This document shows positions 1-6,941 of a stretch of DNA of 8,832 nt, piece after piece. Below the pieces are notes generated by a model, which was not told the DNA's origin, searched no databases, and was given only the letters and a program-made list of their open reading frames with translations. Source of the DNA: Halieaceae bacterium (GTDB lineage: Bacteria > Pseudomonadota > Gammaproteobacteria > Pseudomonadales > Halieaceae); the NCBI GenBank assembly GCA_009886815.1, contig QXYP01000007.1, positions 1 through 8,832 on the forward strand, given 5' to 3'. The stretch's first letter is position 1, and every line of letters starts with the position of its first letter. The position numbers and the translations under genes are program-made.

Positions 1-737
1 AGGGTTTGGGCTTCCCCGCCCCCGGTCGCATCAAACTGCGTTTCGAGGAGGGTAGGCTACACGGAGAAAAGTGGCCGGTGCCGGATGCGATGATTGCCGA
101 TGCCGCGGTAGTATTGGCCGCTAATGAGCGCAATGAGCCCTGTCTGTGTCTCGTCGACCTCGCACAGGATGGCGTGCAGCGCCGATCGCTGGACTCCATC
201 GACCCCACTAGAAAACAGGGCGTCCTCGTCTTTGAAGGCGCCGAGTCTCAGCCCCTAGGCGAGGCGGGCGACGGTGCTTGGGCAGTGTTCAGCGCTGTGC
301 TCGATGCTGCGGCGGTGCTGTTTGCTTTTGAGCAGGTAGGGGGCGCTGAAGCCTGCCTCCAGAGCGCCATTGATTTTGCGACTGAGCGGCATGCCTTTGG
401 CAGACCCATTGCGTCCTTCCAAGCCATCAAACACAAGCTGGCAGATGTGTATGTCGGTAATCAGCTGGCACTCAGCAATGCTTATTTTGGCGCTTGGGCC
501 TTGGCTTCCGACTCCGATGAGTTGCCCCTTGCAGCGGCTGTCGCTCGGGTAAGTGCGACCGAAGCCTATGAACACGCCGCGGCAGAAAATGTCCAAATAC
601 ACGGTGGTATGGGCTTTACCTGGGAGGCAGATTGCCACCTCTTTTTACGCCGTTCCCGGTCTCTTGCGCTGTTAATAGGCGATCTTGGAATGTGGAAGAA
701 GCAAATTACCGCTGAATTTGAACGCAAGGTGGCCTGA
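1..737 (+). CDS. Acyl-CoA dehydrogenase, 3' part; probable non-catalytic subunit of a heteromeric ACAD
   Basis: The gene runs in from the left edge; the reading frame is open from base 3, and the TTG at 6 is only an apparent start. About 240 C-terminal residues are visible: the end of the beta-barrel middle domain (with a DPTR motif) and the whole C-terminal helical domain, including ERHAFGRPIASFQAIKHKLA and QIHGGMGFTWE. These match FAD-dependent ACADs, which make trans-2-enoyl-CoA and pass electrons to ETF. Neither usual catalytic glutamate is seen. The MCAD-type position, normally in an EGT-like motif, falls in LLIGD; the IVD/LCAD-type position aligns by eye with an alanine (about visible residue 102). 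Together with a complete ACAD gene 38 nt downstream, this resembles the non-catalytic subunit of the alpha2beta2 ACADs known from steroid side-chain degradation (FadE26-FadE27, FadE28-FadE29 type). Family is sure; subunit role is inferred and substrate is unknown. Confidence 0.88.
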   Translation, partial: GLGFPAPGRIKLRFEEGRLHGEKWPVPDAMIADAAVVLAANERNEPCLCLVDLAQDGVQRRSLDSIDPTRKQGVLVFEGAESQPLGEAGDGAWAVFSAVLDAAAVLFAFEQVGGAEACLQSAIDFATERHAFGRPIASFQAIKHKLADVYVGNQLALSNAYFGAWALASDSDELPLAAAVARVSATEAYEHAAAENVQIHGGMGFTWEADCHLFLRRSRSLALLIGDLGMWKKQITAEFERKVA

Positions 738-775
738 CACCCTATCGCGGTGCAGGCGACTTTGCTGGAGAAACT

Positions 776-1993
776 ATGGATTTTGAAGATACCCGTGAGG
801 AAGCTGAATTTCGTGCAGAAGTGCGAGACTGGTTGGCTGAGCAGGCCGTGGAGTACGACCTGTCGCAGCACGGTGATTTGACCATGGATCAGCAGCTGGC
901 GCTCGGCAGGGCTTTTCAAGCCCGAAAAGCTAATAAGGGTTATGCAAAGATCACCTGGCCTAGAGAGTTGGGTGGCATGGGTGGTACCCCCATGCAGGCG
1001 GTGATCTACGATCAGGAGGAAGGACAGTACGATTTTCCCACCGTCTTTTTTGGTATCAGCGTGGGCATGCCGATTCCCGTAATGCGCCGGTTTGCATCAG
1101 AGCAGCAGCAGCAGCGTTATCTGATACCCGCACTGCGCGGCGAGGAAATCTGGTGCCAGCTTTTTTCTGAACCGGCGGGCGGCTCCGACCTGGGAGGCAT
1201 TCGACTTCGTGCCCTTCGTGACGGCGACGACTGGGTGCTCAATGGTCAGAAAATTTGGACATCTTGGGCCCACATCTCCGATTACGGGGTCATCATTACG
1301 CGCACTGACCCGTCTGTGCCCAAGCATCGGGGTATGACCTACTTTTTTGTCGATATGAAGGCGCCTGGTGTGGAAGTAAGGCCAATCCAGCAGGCAGCTG
1401 GCGGGGGTGAATTCTGCGAGGTTTTCTTCACCGATGTTCGCATTCCCGATGCCTCCCGCCTGGGCGAAATCAACGGCGGCTGGCAGGTGGCCATTGCAAC
1501 CTTGATGGAGGAGCGCTTTGCGGTGACCGAAGCCTCCGGGGGCGGTGCTTCCCTCGAAGATACCGTGCGGTTCCTGCGGCGGGAATTCGATGATGGTGAA
1601 TCTGGCCTCGATGACCCTCGAGTGCGCGATAAGATTGCCGATTGGTATGTTGCGGAGTCCGGCATCAATAATTTCTACGCGCGGCTCCTGACTGGACTGT
1701 CCCAAGGGCAGTTGCCCGGCCCCGAAGCCGCATTGAGTAAACTGGTGATCGCACGAAAGTTACAGACACAGTCAGCTTGCATCATGGATGCTTGTGGGCC
1801 CGCAGGTGCGATCTATCCCGATCACCCGATCTCGCGGACCACCGATAGTCGCATGGCTTGGCTGGAAGCTGCGGGATATCGCATTGCCGGCGGCACTGAT
1901 GAAATTTTGCGCAATACCATTGCCGAGCGCGTTCTGGGGCTGCCGGGCGATATTCGGGTGGACAAAAACATACCCTTCGAAGAGTTGGGCTAA
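776..1993 (+). CDS. Acyl-CoA dehydrogenase, FadE26/FadE29-like, probable catalytic subunit
   Basis: This complete 405-residue ACAD has the usual length. The start ATG follows a good ribosome binding site, GGAG at 767-770, 5 nt upstream. In order: N-terminal helical domain (about 1-125), middle domain with QLFSEPAGGSDLGG (about 128-141) and NGQKIWTSWA (FAD/substrate region), and C-terminal helical domain ending in AGGTDEILRNTIAERVLGLP (about 371-390). That ending is typical of the FadE26/FadE29 branch. The MCAD-type catalytic glutamate position is replaced (AGGT instead of an EGT-like motif), but LMEERF at 243-248 places a Glu-Arg pair (E246-R247) where IVD and LCAD carry their catalytic glutamate. 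It therefore probably supplies the catalytic base for a complex with the upstream gene product. Expected reaction: alpha,beta-dehydrogenation of an acyl-CoA, electrons to ETF. A bulky or branched substrate is plausible for this branch but is not shown by the sequence. Confidence 0.92.
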   Translation: MDFEDTREEAEFRAEVRDWLAEQAVEYDLSQHGDLTMDQQLALGRAFQARKANKGYAKITWPRELGGMGGTPMQAVIYDQEEGQYDFPTVFFGISVGMPIPVMRRFASEQQQQRYLIPALRGEEIWCQLFSEPAGGSDLGGIRLRALRDGDDWVLNGQKIWTSWAHISDYGVIITRTDPSVPKHRGMTYFFVDMKAPGVEVRPIQQAAGGGEFCEVFFTDVRIPDASRLGEINGGWQVAIATLMEERFAVTEASGGGASLEDTVRFLRREFDDGESGLDDPRVRDKIADWYVAESGINNFYARLLTGLSQGQLPGPEAALSKLVIARKLQTQSACIMDACGPAGAIYPDHPISRTTDSRMAWLEAAGYRIAGGTDEILRNTIAERVLGLPGDIRVDKNIPFEELG

Positions 1994-2004
1994 GCCCTTT
2001 GAGC

Positions 2005-3699
2005 ATGGGAGCAGTGTCTTTAGTGATTGATGTTGATAACAGCGCAGGCTTCAAGGGCTTCTTTGATAAATTCCCTAGCCTTATTCGACAGGCGACCGAG
2101 AGTTTGGCGAGGTCTTGCTGCATAGCCGGAAAACTTGATCCACAACGCCTCGATCAACAGCAGGTTGCCAGCTACGAACTGGCATGGGTTTACGCCGAGT
2201 ACCGCGCCGCCAGCGTGGCATGGGAAAGTTATAACGGTGCGGCCACCGACTTGCAGCAGGGGCTTTGCGGAATCTACATAGCCAGTGCTGCGCAGTCCAT
2301 AAGAACCCGGCTCGAGCCCTTGTTGCCGATATTAGGGATCGAGCCAGAGGATTTTGACCGGCTTTTCGGCGCGGGGGAATTGCGCTCGATGATGCAAGCG
2401 CTGCTTGCGCCGGCTTACCTGGCGGAGGTAGGTCAAGAGGTCATTCAGCTGCAGGGCGAGGTTGGCCAGGTCAAGCTCGACGATGATAAGGAGATGATGC
2501 AGACGGCTTTTCGCAAGCTCGCTGTTGATATTGTCGAGCCCCTCGCTGAAAGCATTCATCGCCAGGACCTGACTGTGCCGGAAGCGATTCTGAAGCCGTT
2601 GGGAGAGATGGGCGTATTTGGTATCTCGGTTCCCCAGCAGTACGGCGGCACAGCCCCCGATGCCGATGCGGACAATGCCTCAATGATCGTCGTCACCGAG
2701 GCCTTATCGGAGGCCTCGCTGGCGGCTGCGGGCAGCCTGATTACACGCCCCGAGATCGTGACTAGAGCGCTGCTCAGTGGTGGCACTGAAGCGCAAAGAG
2801 TTCGCTGGTTACCCCAAGTGGCGTCTGGAGAAAAACTCTGCGGCATTGCCATCACTGAGCCTGATTATGGTTCTGATGTCGCAGGGCTTTCACTCAAGGC
2901 CTCACCGGTCGCTGGGGGCTGGTTGCTCAATGGCGCCAAAACCTGGTGCACTTTTGCGGGCAAAGCACAGTTGCTCTTTGTCATTGCGCGCACCGATACC
3001 GACAGGTCATTGGGACACAAGGGCCTGAGCGCCTTGTTGGTGGAGAAGCCAAGCACCGATAAGCATGAGTTTTGTTTTGATCAGGAGTCGGGGGGTCGTT
3101 TAACGGGAAGGTCTATTCCCACAATAGGTTACCGGGGTATGCACTCCTATGACCTTGTTTTTGAAGACTACTGGGTGCCTGAAGCGAACCTTATAGGCGG
3201 AGCTGAGGGGCAGGGAAGGGGATTCTATCTCGCGATGGCCGGCCTTACGGGCGGGCGAATCCAAACCGCAGCAAGGGCGTCAGGTGTGATGCGTGCCGCT
3301 CTCAAAGCCGCGGTCCGCTATTCCCAGAATCGCAAGGTCTTTGGCGCTCATCTGGGTGACTACCCGCTTACCCGGGCAAAGCTCGCCAAAATGGCCGCTC
3401 AGGTCGCTGTCAGCCGTTGCTTTACCTACCGTGTGGGTGAGCTATTGGACTGCGGCGAGGGACAGATGGAGGCGAGCCTGGTTAAGTTGTTTGCCTGCCG
3501 GTCTGCAGAGTGGATTACGCGGGAGGCGCTGCAAATACACGGCGGCATGGGTTACGCCGAGGAGACCGCGGTAAGCCGTTACTTTGTCGATGCCCGGGTG
3601 CTGTCCATTTTTGAGGGTGCCGAAGAGACACTGGCCCTCAAGGTCATCGCCCGGCAGCTGCTGCAAGATGCGCTGAACAAGGGCGAGAGACATTCCTGA
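2005..3699 (+). CDS. mcd: Methylsuccinyl-CoA dehydrogenase-like ACAD with N-terminal extension
   Basis: The product has 564 residues, about 170 more than a normal ACAD. Residues 1 to about 160 form a predicted helical extension with LAWVYAEYRAA and AYLAEVGQEV segments; the ACAD core follows, with MGVFGISVPQQYGG, ITEPDYGSD, NGAKTW, LQIHGGMGYA and a C-terminal IFEGA motif whose glutamate (E537) is the MCAD-type catalytic base. A 60-kDa ACAD with an extension of about 170 residues that mimics the dimer-dimer interface is the known architecture of (2S)-methylsuccinyl-CoA dehydrogenase of the ethylmalonyl-CoA pathway, and the segments IGYRGM, GRIQTAARA and DARVLSIFEGA resemble my memory of that family. 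Expected reaction: methylsuccinyl-CoA to mesaconyl-C1-CoA. The next gene looks like mesaconyl-CoA transferase, which supports this. ATG 2005 is preferred over TTG 1999, but no clear Shine-Dalgarno site precedes either. Another alkylsuccinyl or branched acyl-CoA substrate remains possible. Confidence 0.8.
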   Translation: MGAVSLVIDVDNSAGFKGFFDKFPSLIRQATESLARSCCIAGKLDPQRLDQQQVASYELAWVYAEYRAASVAWESYNGAATDLQQGLCGIYIASAAQSIRTRLEPLLPILGIEPEDFDRLFGAGELRSMMQALLAPAYLAEVGQEVIQLQGEVGQVKLDDDKEMMQTAFRKLAVDIVEPLAESIHRQDLTVPEAILKPLGEMGVFGISVPQQYGGTAPDADADNASMIVVTEALSEASLAAAGSLITRPEIVTRALLSGGTEAQRVRWLPQVASGEKLCGIAITEPDYGSDVAGLSLKASPVAGGWLLNGAKTWCTFAGKAQLLFVIARTDTDRSLGHKGLSALLVEKPSTDKHEFCFDQESGGRLTGRSIPTIGYRGMHSYDLVFEDYWVPEANLIGGAEGQGRGFYLAMAGLTGGRIQTAARASGVMRAALKAAVRYSQNRKVFGAHLGDYPLTRAKLAKMAAQVAVSRCFTYRVGELLDCGEGQMEASLVKLFACRSAEWITREALQIHGGMGYAEETAVSRYFVDARVLSIFEGAEETLALKVIARQLLQDALNKGERHS

Positions 3700-4907
3700 T
3701 GGGTATTCTGGCGGGTCTGCGGGTGGTTGAGGTCTCTGCTTTTGTGGCGGCGCCCTCTGCGGGCTTGGCACTGGCGCAGATGGGTGCTGAAGTGATTCGC
3801 ATCGATGATATCCGGGGCGGGCTTGACTACCGACGCTGGCCTGTCACCGAGGACAATACCAGCCTCTTCTGGCAGGGTCTTAACAAGAGTAAGCGCTCCG
3901 TAGCCATTGATATTCGTCGGCCCGAAGGCCGGGAGCTTGCCAGATCAATCATTTGTGCCAGTGGGGAGGATGCGGGGATCCTGCTGACTAATTTTCCACC
4001 CAAGGGCTGGCTGGATTATGACAGCTTGCGCGAGGCTAGGCAGGATTTGATCCAGCTGACCGTCATGGGCAATCGCCACGGTGACTCGGCCGTCGACTAC
4101 ACCGTCAATCCCGCCCTAGGTGTTCCGATGTTCACCGGGCCAGAGGACCATGTGGGCCCTGTAAACAGTGTACTGCCTGCTTGGGACTGTATTACCGGAC
4201 AAATGGCCGTCTCGGGATTATTGGCTGCCGAGCGTCATCGCAGCCGCACCGGAGAGGGGCAGCACATTAAGTTGGCGCTGGAAGATGTGGCCATGGCCAC
4301 CATGGGTACGCTGGGCTTTATCGCCGAGGCGGAACTGGGTTTTGACCGTGAGAGGTCCGGCAATTACCTATACGGTGCATTCGGGAGAGATTTTGTCTCA
4401 GCCGACGGCGTTCAATTCATGCTCGTTGGCCTCACGCCCAAGCAGTGGCGCGGACTTTGTTCGGCCACAGAATTGGAGACGAAAATGGAGCAGCTAGCCC
4501 ACGCAAGAGGCTTGGATTTCAGTCGTGAGGGCGATCGATACGAGGCGCGCAAGGAGATTGCAGCGCTGATTCAACCCTGGGCAGCATCCAGAAACATTGG
4601 CGAGATCGATGCCGCCTTTTCGGCACAAAATGTTTGCTGGGGTCGTTACCAAAGTACCCAGGAAATGGTGCTAAATGATCCCGCATGTTCTGCAGAGAAC
4701 CCCCTGTTTGTTCGCAGGGAGCAAGCGGGCATAGGGGAAATGCTCATGCCGGGTAGCCCCCTTGAATTTACTGGCCTAGATCGAAAGGACGTGATGGGAG
4801 CGCCAGGCCTTGGTGAGCATACCGACCAGGTTCTATCTGAATTATTACAGTTGTCTTCCGGGGAAATCGGACGGCTTCACGATCAGAAGTTGGTAAGCAG
4901 CGGCTGA
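3699..4907 (+). CDS. mct: Family III (CaiB/BaiF) CoA-transferase, mesaconyl-CoA C1-C4 CoA transferase-like
   Basis: This 402-residue protein has the length and fold signature of family III CoA-transferases: LRVVEVSAFVAAPSAGLALA at the N terminus, GGLDYRRWP, LNKSKRSVAIDIRRPEG, and LPAWDCITGQMA containing the expected catalytic aspartate D163, followed by GLLAAERHRSRTGEGQ. As I remember it, the 2-methylfumaryl-CoA isomerase (Mct) of the Chloroflexus 3-hydroxypropionate bicycle shares many of these segments, including SAFVAAP, GGLDY.RWPVT, SGNYLYGAFGRDF-like text, VGLT..QW, MPGSPL.FT and LGEHTD near the C terminus. That enzyme moves CoA within mesaconyl-CoA from the C1 to the C4 carboxyl. The ATG overlaps the upstream stop (TGATG, 1 nt), so translation is probably coupled to the Mcd-like gene, the expected producer of its substrate. 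Family is sure; the Mct assignment is strong but rests on recalled similarity. An intermolecular transferase for a related dicarboxylate is the alternative. Confidence 0.82.
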   Translation: MGILAGLRVVEVSAFVAAPSAGLALAQMGAEVIRIDDIRGGLDYRRWPVTEDNTSLFWQGLNKSKRSVAIDIRRPEGRELARSIICASGEDAGILLTNFPPKGWLDYDSLREARQDLIQLTVMGNRHGDSAVDYTVNPALGVPMFTGPEDHVGPVNSVLPAWDCITGQMAVSGLLAAERHRSRTGEGQHIKLALEDVAMATMGTLGFIAEAELGFDRERSGNYLYGAFGRDFVSADGVQFMLVGLTPKQWRGLCSATELETKMEQLAHARGLDFSREGDRYEARKEIAALIQPWAASRNIGEIDAAFSAQNVCWGRYQSTQEMVLNDPACSAENPLFVRREQAGIGEMLMPGSPLEFTGLDRKDVMGAPGLGEHTDQVLSELLQLSSGEIGRLHDQKLVSSG

Positions 4908-4943
4908 AGATCAATTTCTTAATCAGACGTTCAAGTTAAACAT

Positions 4944-4952
4944 GGGAGAGGG
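4944..4952 (+). promoter_or_regulatory. Ribosome binding site that fixes the SDR start
   Basis: The purine run GGGAGAGGG lies 7 nt before the ATG at 4960. It sits inside the reading frame that would begin at the earlier ATG at 4942, which itself has only AAGTTAAA-type sequence before it. This favours ATG 4960 as the true start of the SDR gene. Confidence 0.6.
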
Positions 4953-4959
4953 TTTTGCG

Positions 4960-5712
4960 ATGTCATTTGAGGGAAAGGTAGCGATTGTTACGGGTGGTGG
5001 CCAAGGCATAGGAGAAACCTATGCCAAGCGCTTTGCTGCTCAGGGCGCGTCAGTGGTTATTGCTGAGCTTAATGAAGAGGCCGGTCAAAGGATTGCCGAC
5101 GAAATCTGTCAGGCAGGAAACTCGGCGGTTTTTGTGAAAACCGATGTGTCTTCCGAAAGCGACGCAGCGGCGGCTGCCAGCCTAGCAAGGGAGCAGTTTG
5201 GCGGCATCGACATTCTGGTGAACAACGCAGCAATTTTTCATGGCATGCGTTATGAAACCCTGCTTGATGTGGATCTCGACTACTACTACCAGATTATGAA
5301 AGTGAACATGCACAGTCCGCTGGTCATGACACGGGCGGTGGCGAGTTCCATGGCGGAGAGGGGCGGCGGTAGCGTGATCAATCAATCGTCTACGGCAGCC
5401 TGGAAGGCACAGGGGGGTTACTATGGTATTGCCAAACTGGGGGTGCAGGGGCTGACAATGTGCCTGGCCAGTGAACTCGGTGATCGTAATATTCGGGTCA
5501 ACGCTATCGCACCTGGCCCCACGGATACTGAGGCTACCCGGCAGGTGCCAGCGGAGATTCTCGACCACGTAGTGAATGGATTGGCACTGAAACGGCTGGG
5601 TGATACTGCAGATATCGTCAATATGGCCCTGTTTCTGGCGTCCGATGAAGCGGCCTGGATTACCGGTCAAACTTTCAGGGTTGATGGTGGCGACACCATG
5701 CTGCCCGCCTGA
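4960..5712 (+). CDS. Short-chain dehydrogenase/reductase (SDR), probable NAD-dependent 3-hydroxyacyl-CoA dehydrogenase
   Basis: A classical SDR of 250 residues from ATG 4960. Visible motifs are the Rossmann glycine motif TGGGQGIG (11-18), an acidic residue after strand beta-2 (E36 in VVIAEL) that favours NAD(H) over NADP(H), NNAA at 88-91, the structural asparagine N116, active-site serine S143 or S144, and YGIAK with Y155 and K159. The C terminus carries ITGQTFRVDGG, the common SDR ending. It is a soluble cytoplasmic oxidoreductase that interconverts a hydroxyl and a keto group. Its place 17 nt before a thiolase gene suggests that it oxidises a 3-hydroxyacyl-CoA to the 3-oxoacyl-CoA that the thiolase then cleaves; this is inference, as SDR sequence alone does not reveal substrate. 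The 52-nt gap after the CoA-transferase gene shows no terminator hairpin. Confidence 0.92.
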   Translation: MSFEGKVAIVTGGGQGIGETYAKRFAAQGASVVIAELNEEAGQRIADEICQAGNSAVFVKTDVSSESDAAAAASLAREQFGGIDILVNNAAIFHGMRYETLLDVDLDYYYQIMKVNMHSPLVMTRAVASSMAERGGGSVINQSSTAAWKAQGGYYGIAKLGVQGLTMCLASELGDRNIRVNAIAPGPTDTEATRQVPAEILDHVVNGLALKRLGDTADIVNMALFLASDEAAWITGQTFRVDGGDTMLPA

Positions 5713-5729
5713 ACCACAGGTCAAGAAAG

Positions 5730-6941
5730 ATGAAAATTCGTCAAACCTATATCTGCGAACCTGTACGGACACCCGTAGGAAAGTTCGGCGGCGCCTACAA
5801 GCCCTTAGAGGCACAATTCCTGGGTGCCACGGTAGTGAAGGGTCTCCTCGAGAGAACCGGGCTTCCCGGGGAGGCTGTGGAGGATGTGCTCTTCGCCCAG
5901 TGTTATTCCAGTATGGATGCACCTGCACTGGGTCGCGTGGTGGCGTTGGATGCCGGCCTGCCGACAACGGTAGGAGGGTTGCAACTCGATCGACGCTGCG
6001 GCTCTGGTTTACAGGCGCTGATTTATGCCTATCTTCAGGTAGCAAGCGGTGGCTCTGATGTCGTGATAGCCGGTGGCGCTGAATCCATGAGTAACGCGCC
6101 TTTCTTTACCCATCGTGCGCGCTGGGGCCTAAAAGAGCCGGCACTTGAACTGCAGGATGCCTTAGCGCGTGGTCGCGTCACAGCGGGCGGCGTCAACTAT
6201 CCCGTGGCCGGTGGCATGTTGGAAACAGCAGAAAATCTGCGCAGCGAGTATGGAATACCCCGTGAAGAGCAGGATATGTTTGCGGTGGAATCCCAGCGCC
6301 GAGCCATTGCCGCTCAAGAGCAGGGCCTGTTTGACGACGAAGTCATTCCTGTCTCTGTTCCCGCTCGCAAGGGCGATATCGTCGTGACCCAAGACGAGAC
6401 TCCCCGGGAAACTACCGTGGAAGCTCTGGCAGGCCTCAAGGCGATCAGGGCAGGTGCTGATCCCGACGCTACGGTTACCGCGGGCAATGCCAGTACCCAG
6501 AACGACGGTGCCTCGGCCTGTATTGTGGCAAGTGAAGACGCGGTAGCTCAGTATGGGCTAAAGCCCTTTGGTCGGCTGGTGTCTTGGTCCGTTGCGGGGG
6601 TTGAGCCTGCACGGATGGGCATTGGGCCCGTGCCCGCAGTACAAAAGGCGCTGCGAAATGCGGGGTTGAAGTTATCCGATATAGACCTGATCGAACTCAA
6701 CGAGGCCTTTGCCGCGCAGGTGCTGGCGTGTACTCGCGCGCTGGGGTTTGAGCGGGCCGATTTCGCGCGTTTAAATGTCAACGGTTCGGGCATTTCGTTG
6801 GGCCACCCGGTAGGAGCAACGGGGGGGCGAATTCTCGCGACACTGCTGCGTGAAATGGGCCGTCGGGGGAGTCGATACGGTATCGAAACTATGTGTATCG
6901 GTGGCGGCCAAGGCCTTGCTGCGGTATTTGAGCGGGTTTAG
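5730..6941 (+). CDS. Thiolase (acetyl-CoA C-acyltransferase)
   Basis: This 403-residue protein is a full-length thiolase. It shows the nucleophilic cysteine C90 in LDRRCGSGLQAL, the GGAESMSNAP segment (115-124), NEAFAAQ (324-330), the histidine of GHPVGATGGR (H359) and the C-terminal acid/base cysteine C389 in CIGGGQG, so all catalytic residues are present. It would cleave a 3-oxoacyl-CoA with free CoA, releasing acetyl-CoA (or propionyl-CoA from an alpha-methyl substrate) and a shortened acyl-CoA. The start has an AAGAAAG ribosome binding site just upstream. It is the last gene of the plus-strand run and its TAG stop overlaps the stop of the convergent regulator gene. In this operon it may cleave a methyl-branched 3-oxodicarboxylyl-CoA to give methylsuccinyl-CoA for the Mcd-like enzyme; this is a hypothesis. 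Simple biosynthetic acetoacetyl-CoA thiolase activity is less likely given the neighbours. Confidence 0.94.
   Translation: MKIRQTYICEPVRTPVGKFGGAYKPLEAQFLGATVVKGLLERTGLPGEAVEDVLFAQCYSSMDAPALGRVVALDAGLPTTVGGLQLDRRCGSGLQALIYAYLQVASGGSDVVIAGGAESMSNAPFFTHRARWGLKEPALELQDALARGRVTAGGVNYPVAGGMLETAENLRSEYGIPREEQDMFAVESQRRAIAAQEQGLFDDEVIPVSVPARKGDIVVTQDETPRETTVEALAGLKAIRAGADPDATVTAGNASTQNDGASACIVASEDAVAQYGLKPFGRLVSWSVAGVEPARMGIGPVPAVQKALRNAGLKLSDIDLIELNEAFAAQVLACTRALGFERADFARLNVNGSGISLGHPVGATGGRILATLLREMGRRGSRYGIETMCIGGGQGLAAVFERV

Noticed and set aside
6..8. TTG at position 6 as the start of the first gene
   Set aside because: The protein would begin in the middle domain of an ACAD; the frame is open to the window edge, so the gene is cut by the window and is not naturally short.
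1097..1705. Minus-strand open frame of 202 codons inside the second ACAD gene
   Set aside because: It is wholly antisense to a well-conserved ACAD and shows no family motif or ribosome binding site.
4942..4959. Earlier ATG for the SDR gene
   Set aside because: The GGGAGAGGG purine run lies just after it and serves the ATG at 4960; the six extra residues are not part of the SDR fold.
5182..6045. Long minus-strand open frame of 287 codons across the SDR and thiolase genes
   Set aside because: It lies antisense to two genes with intact catalytic motifs, spans their boundary, and its translation is rich in Arg, His and Pro with no recognisable domain; it is a shadow frame of a GC-rich region.
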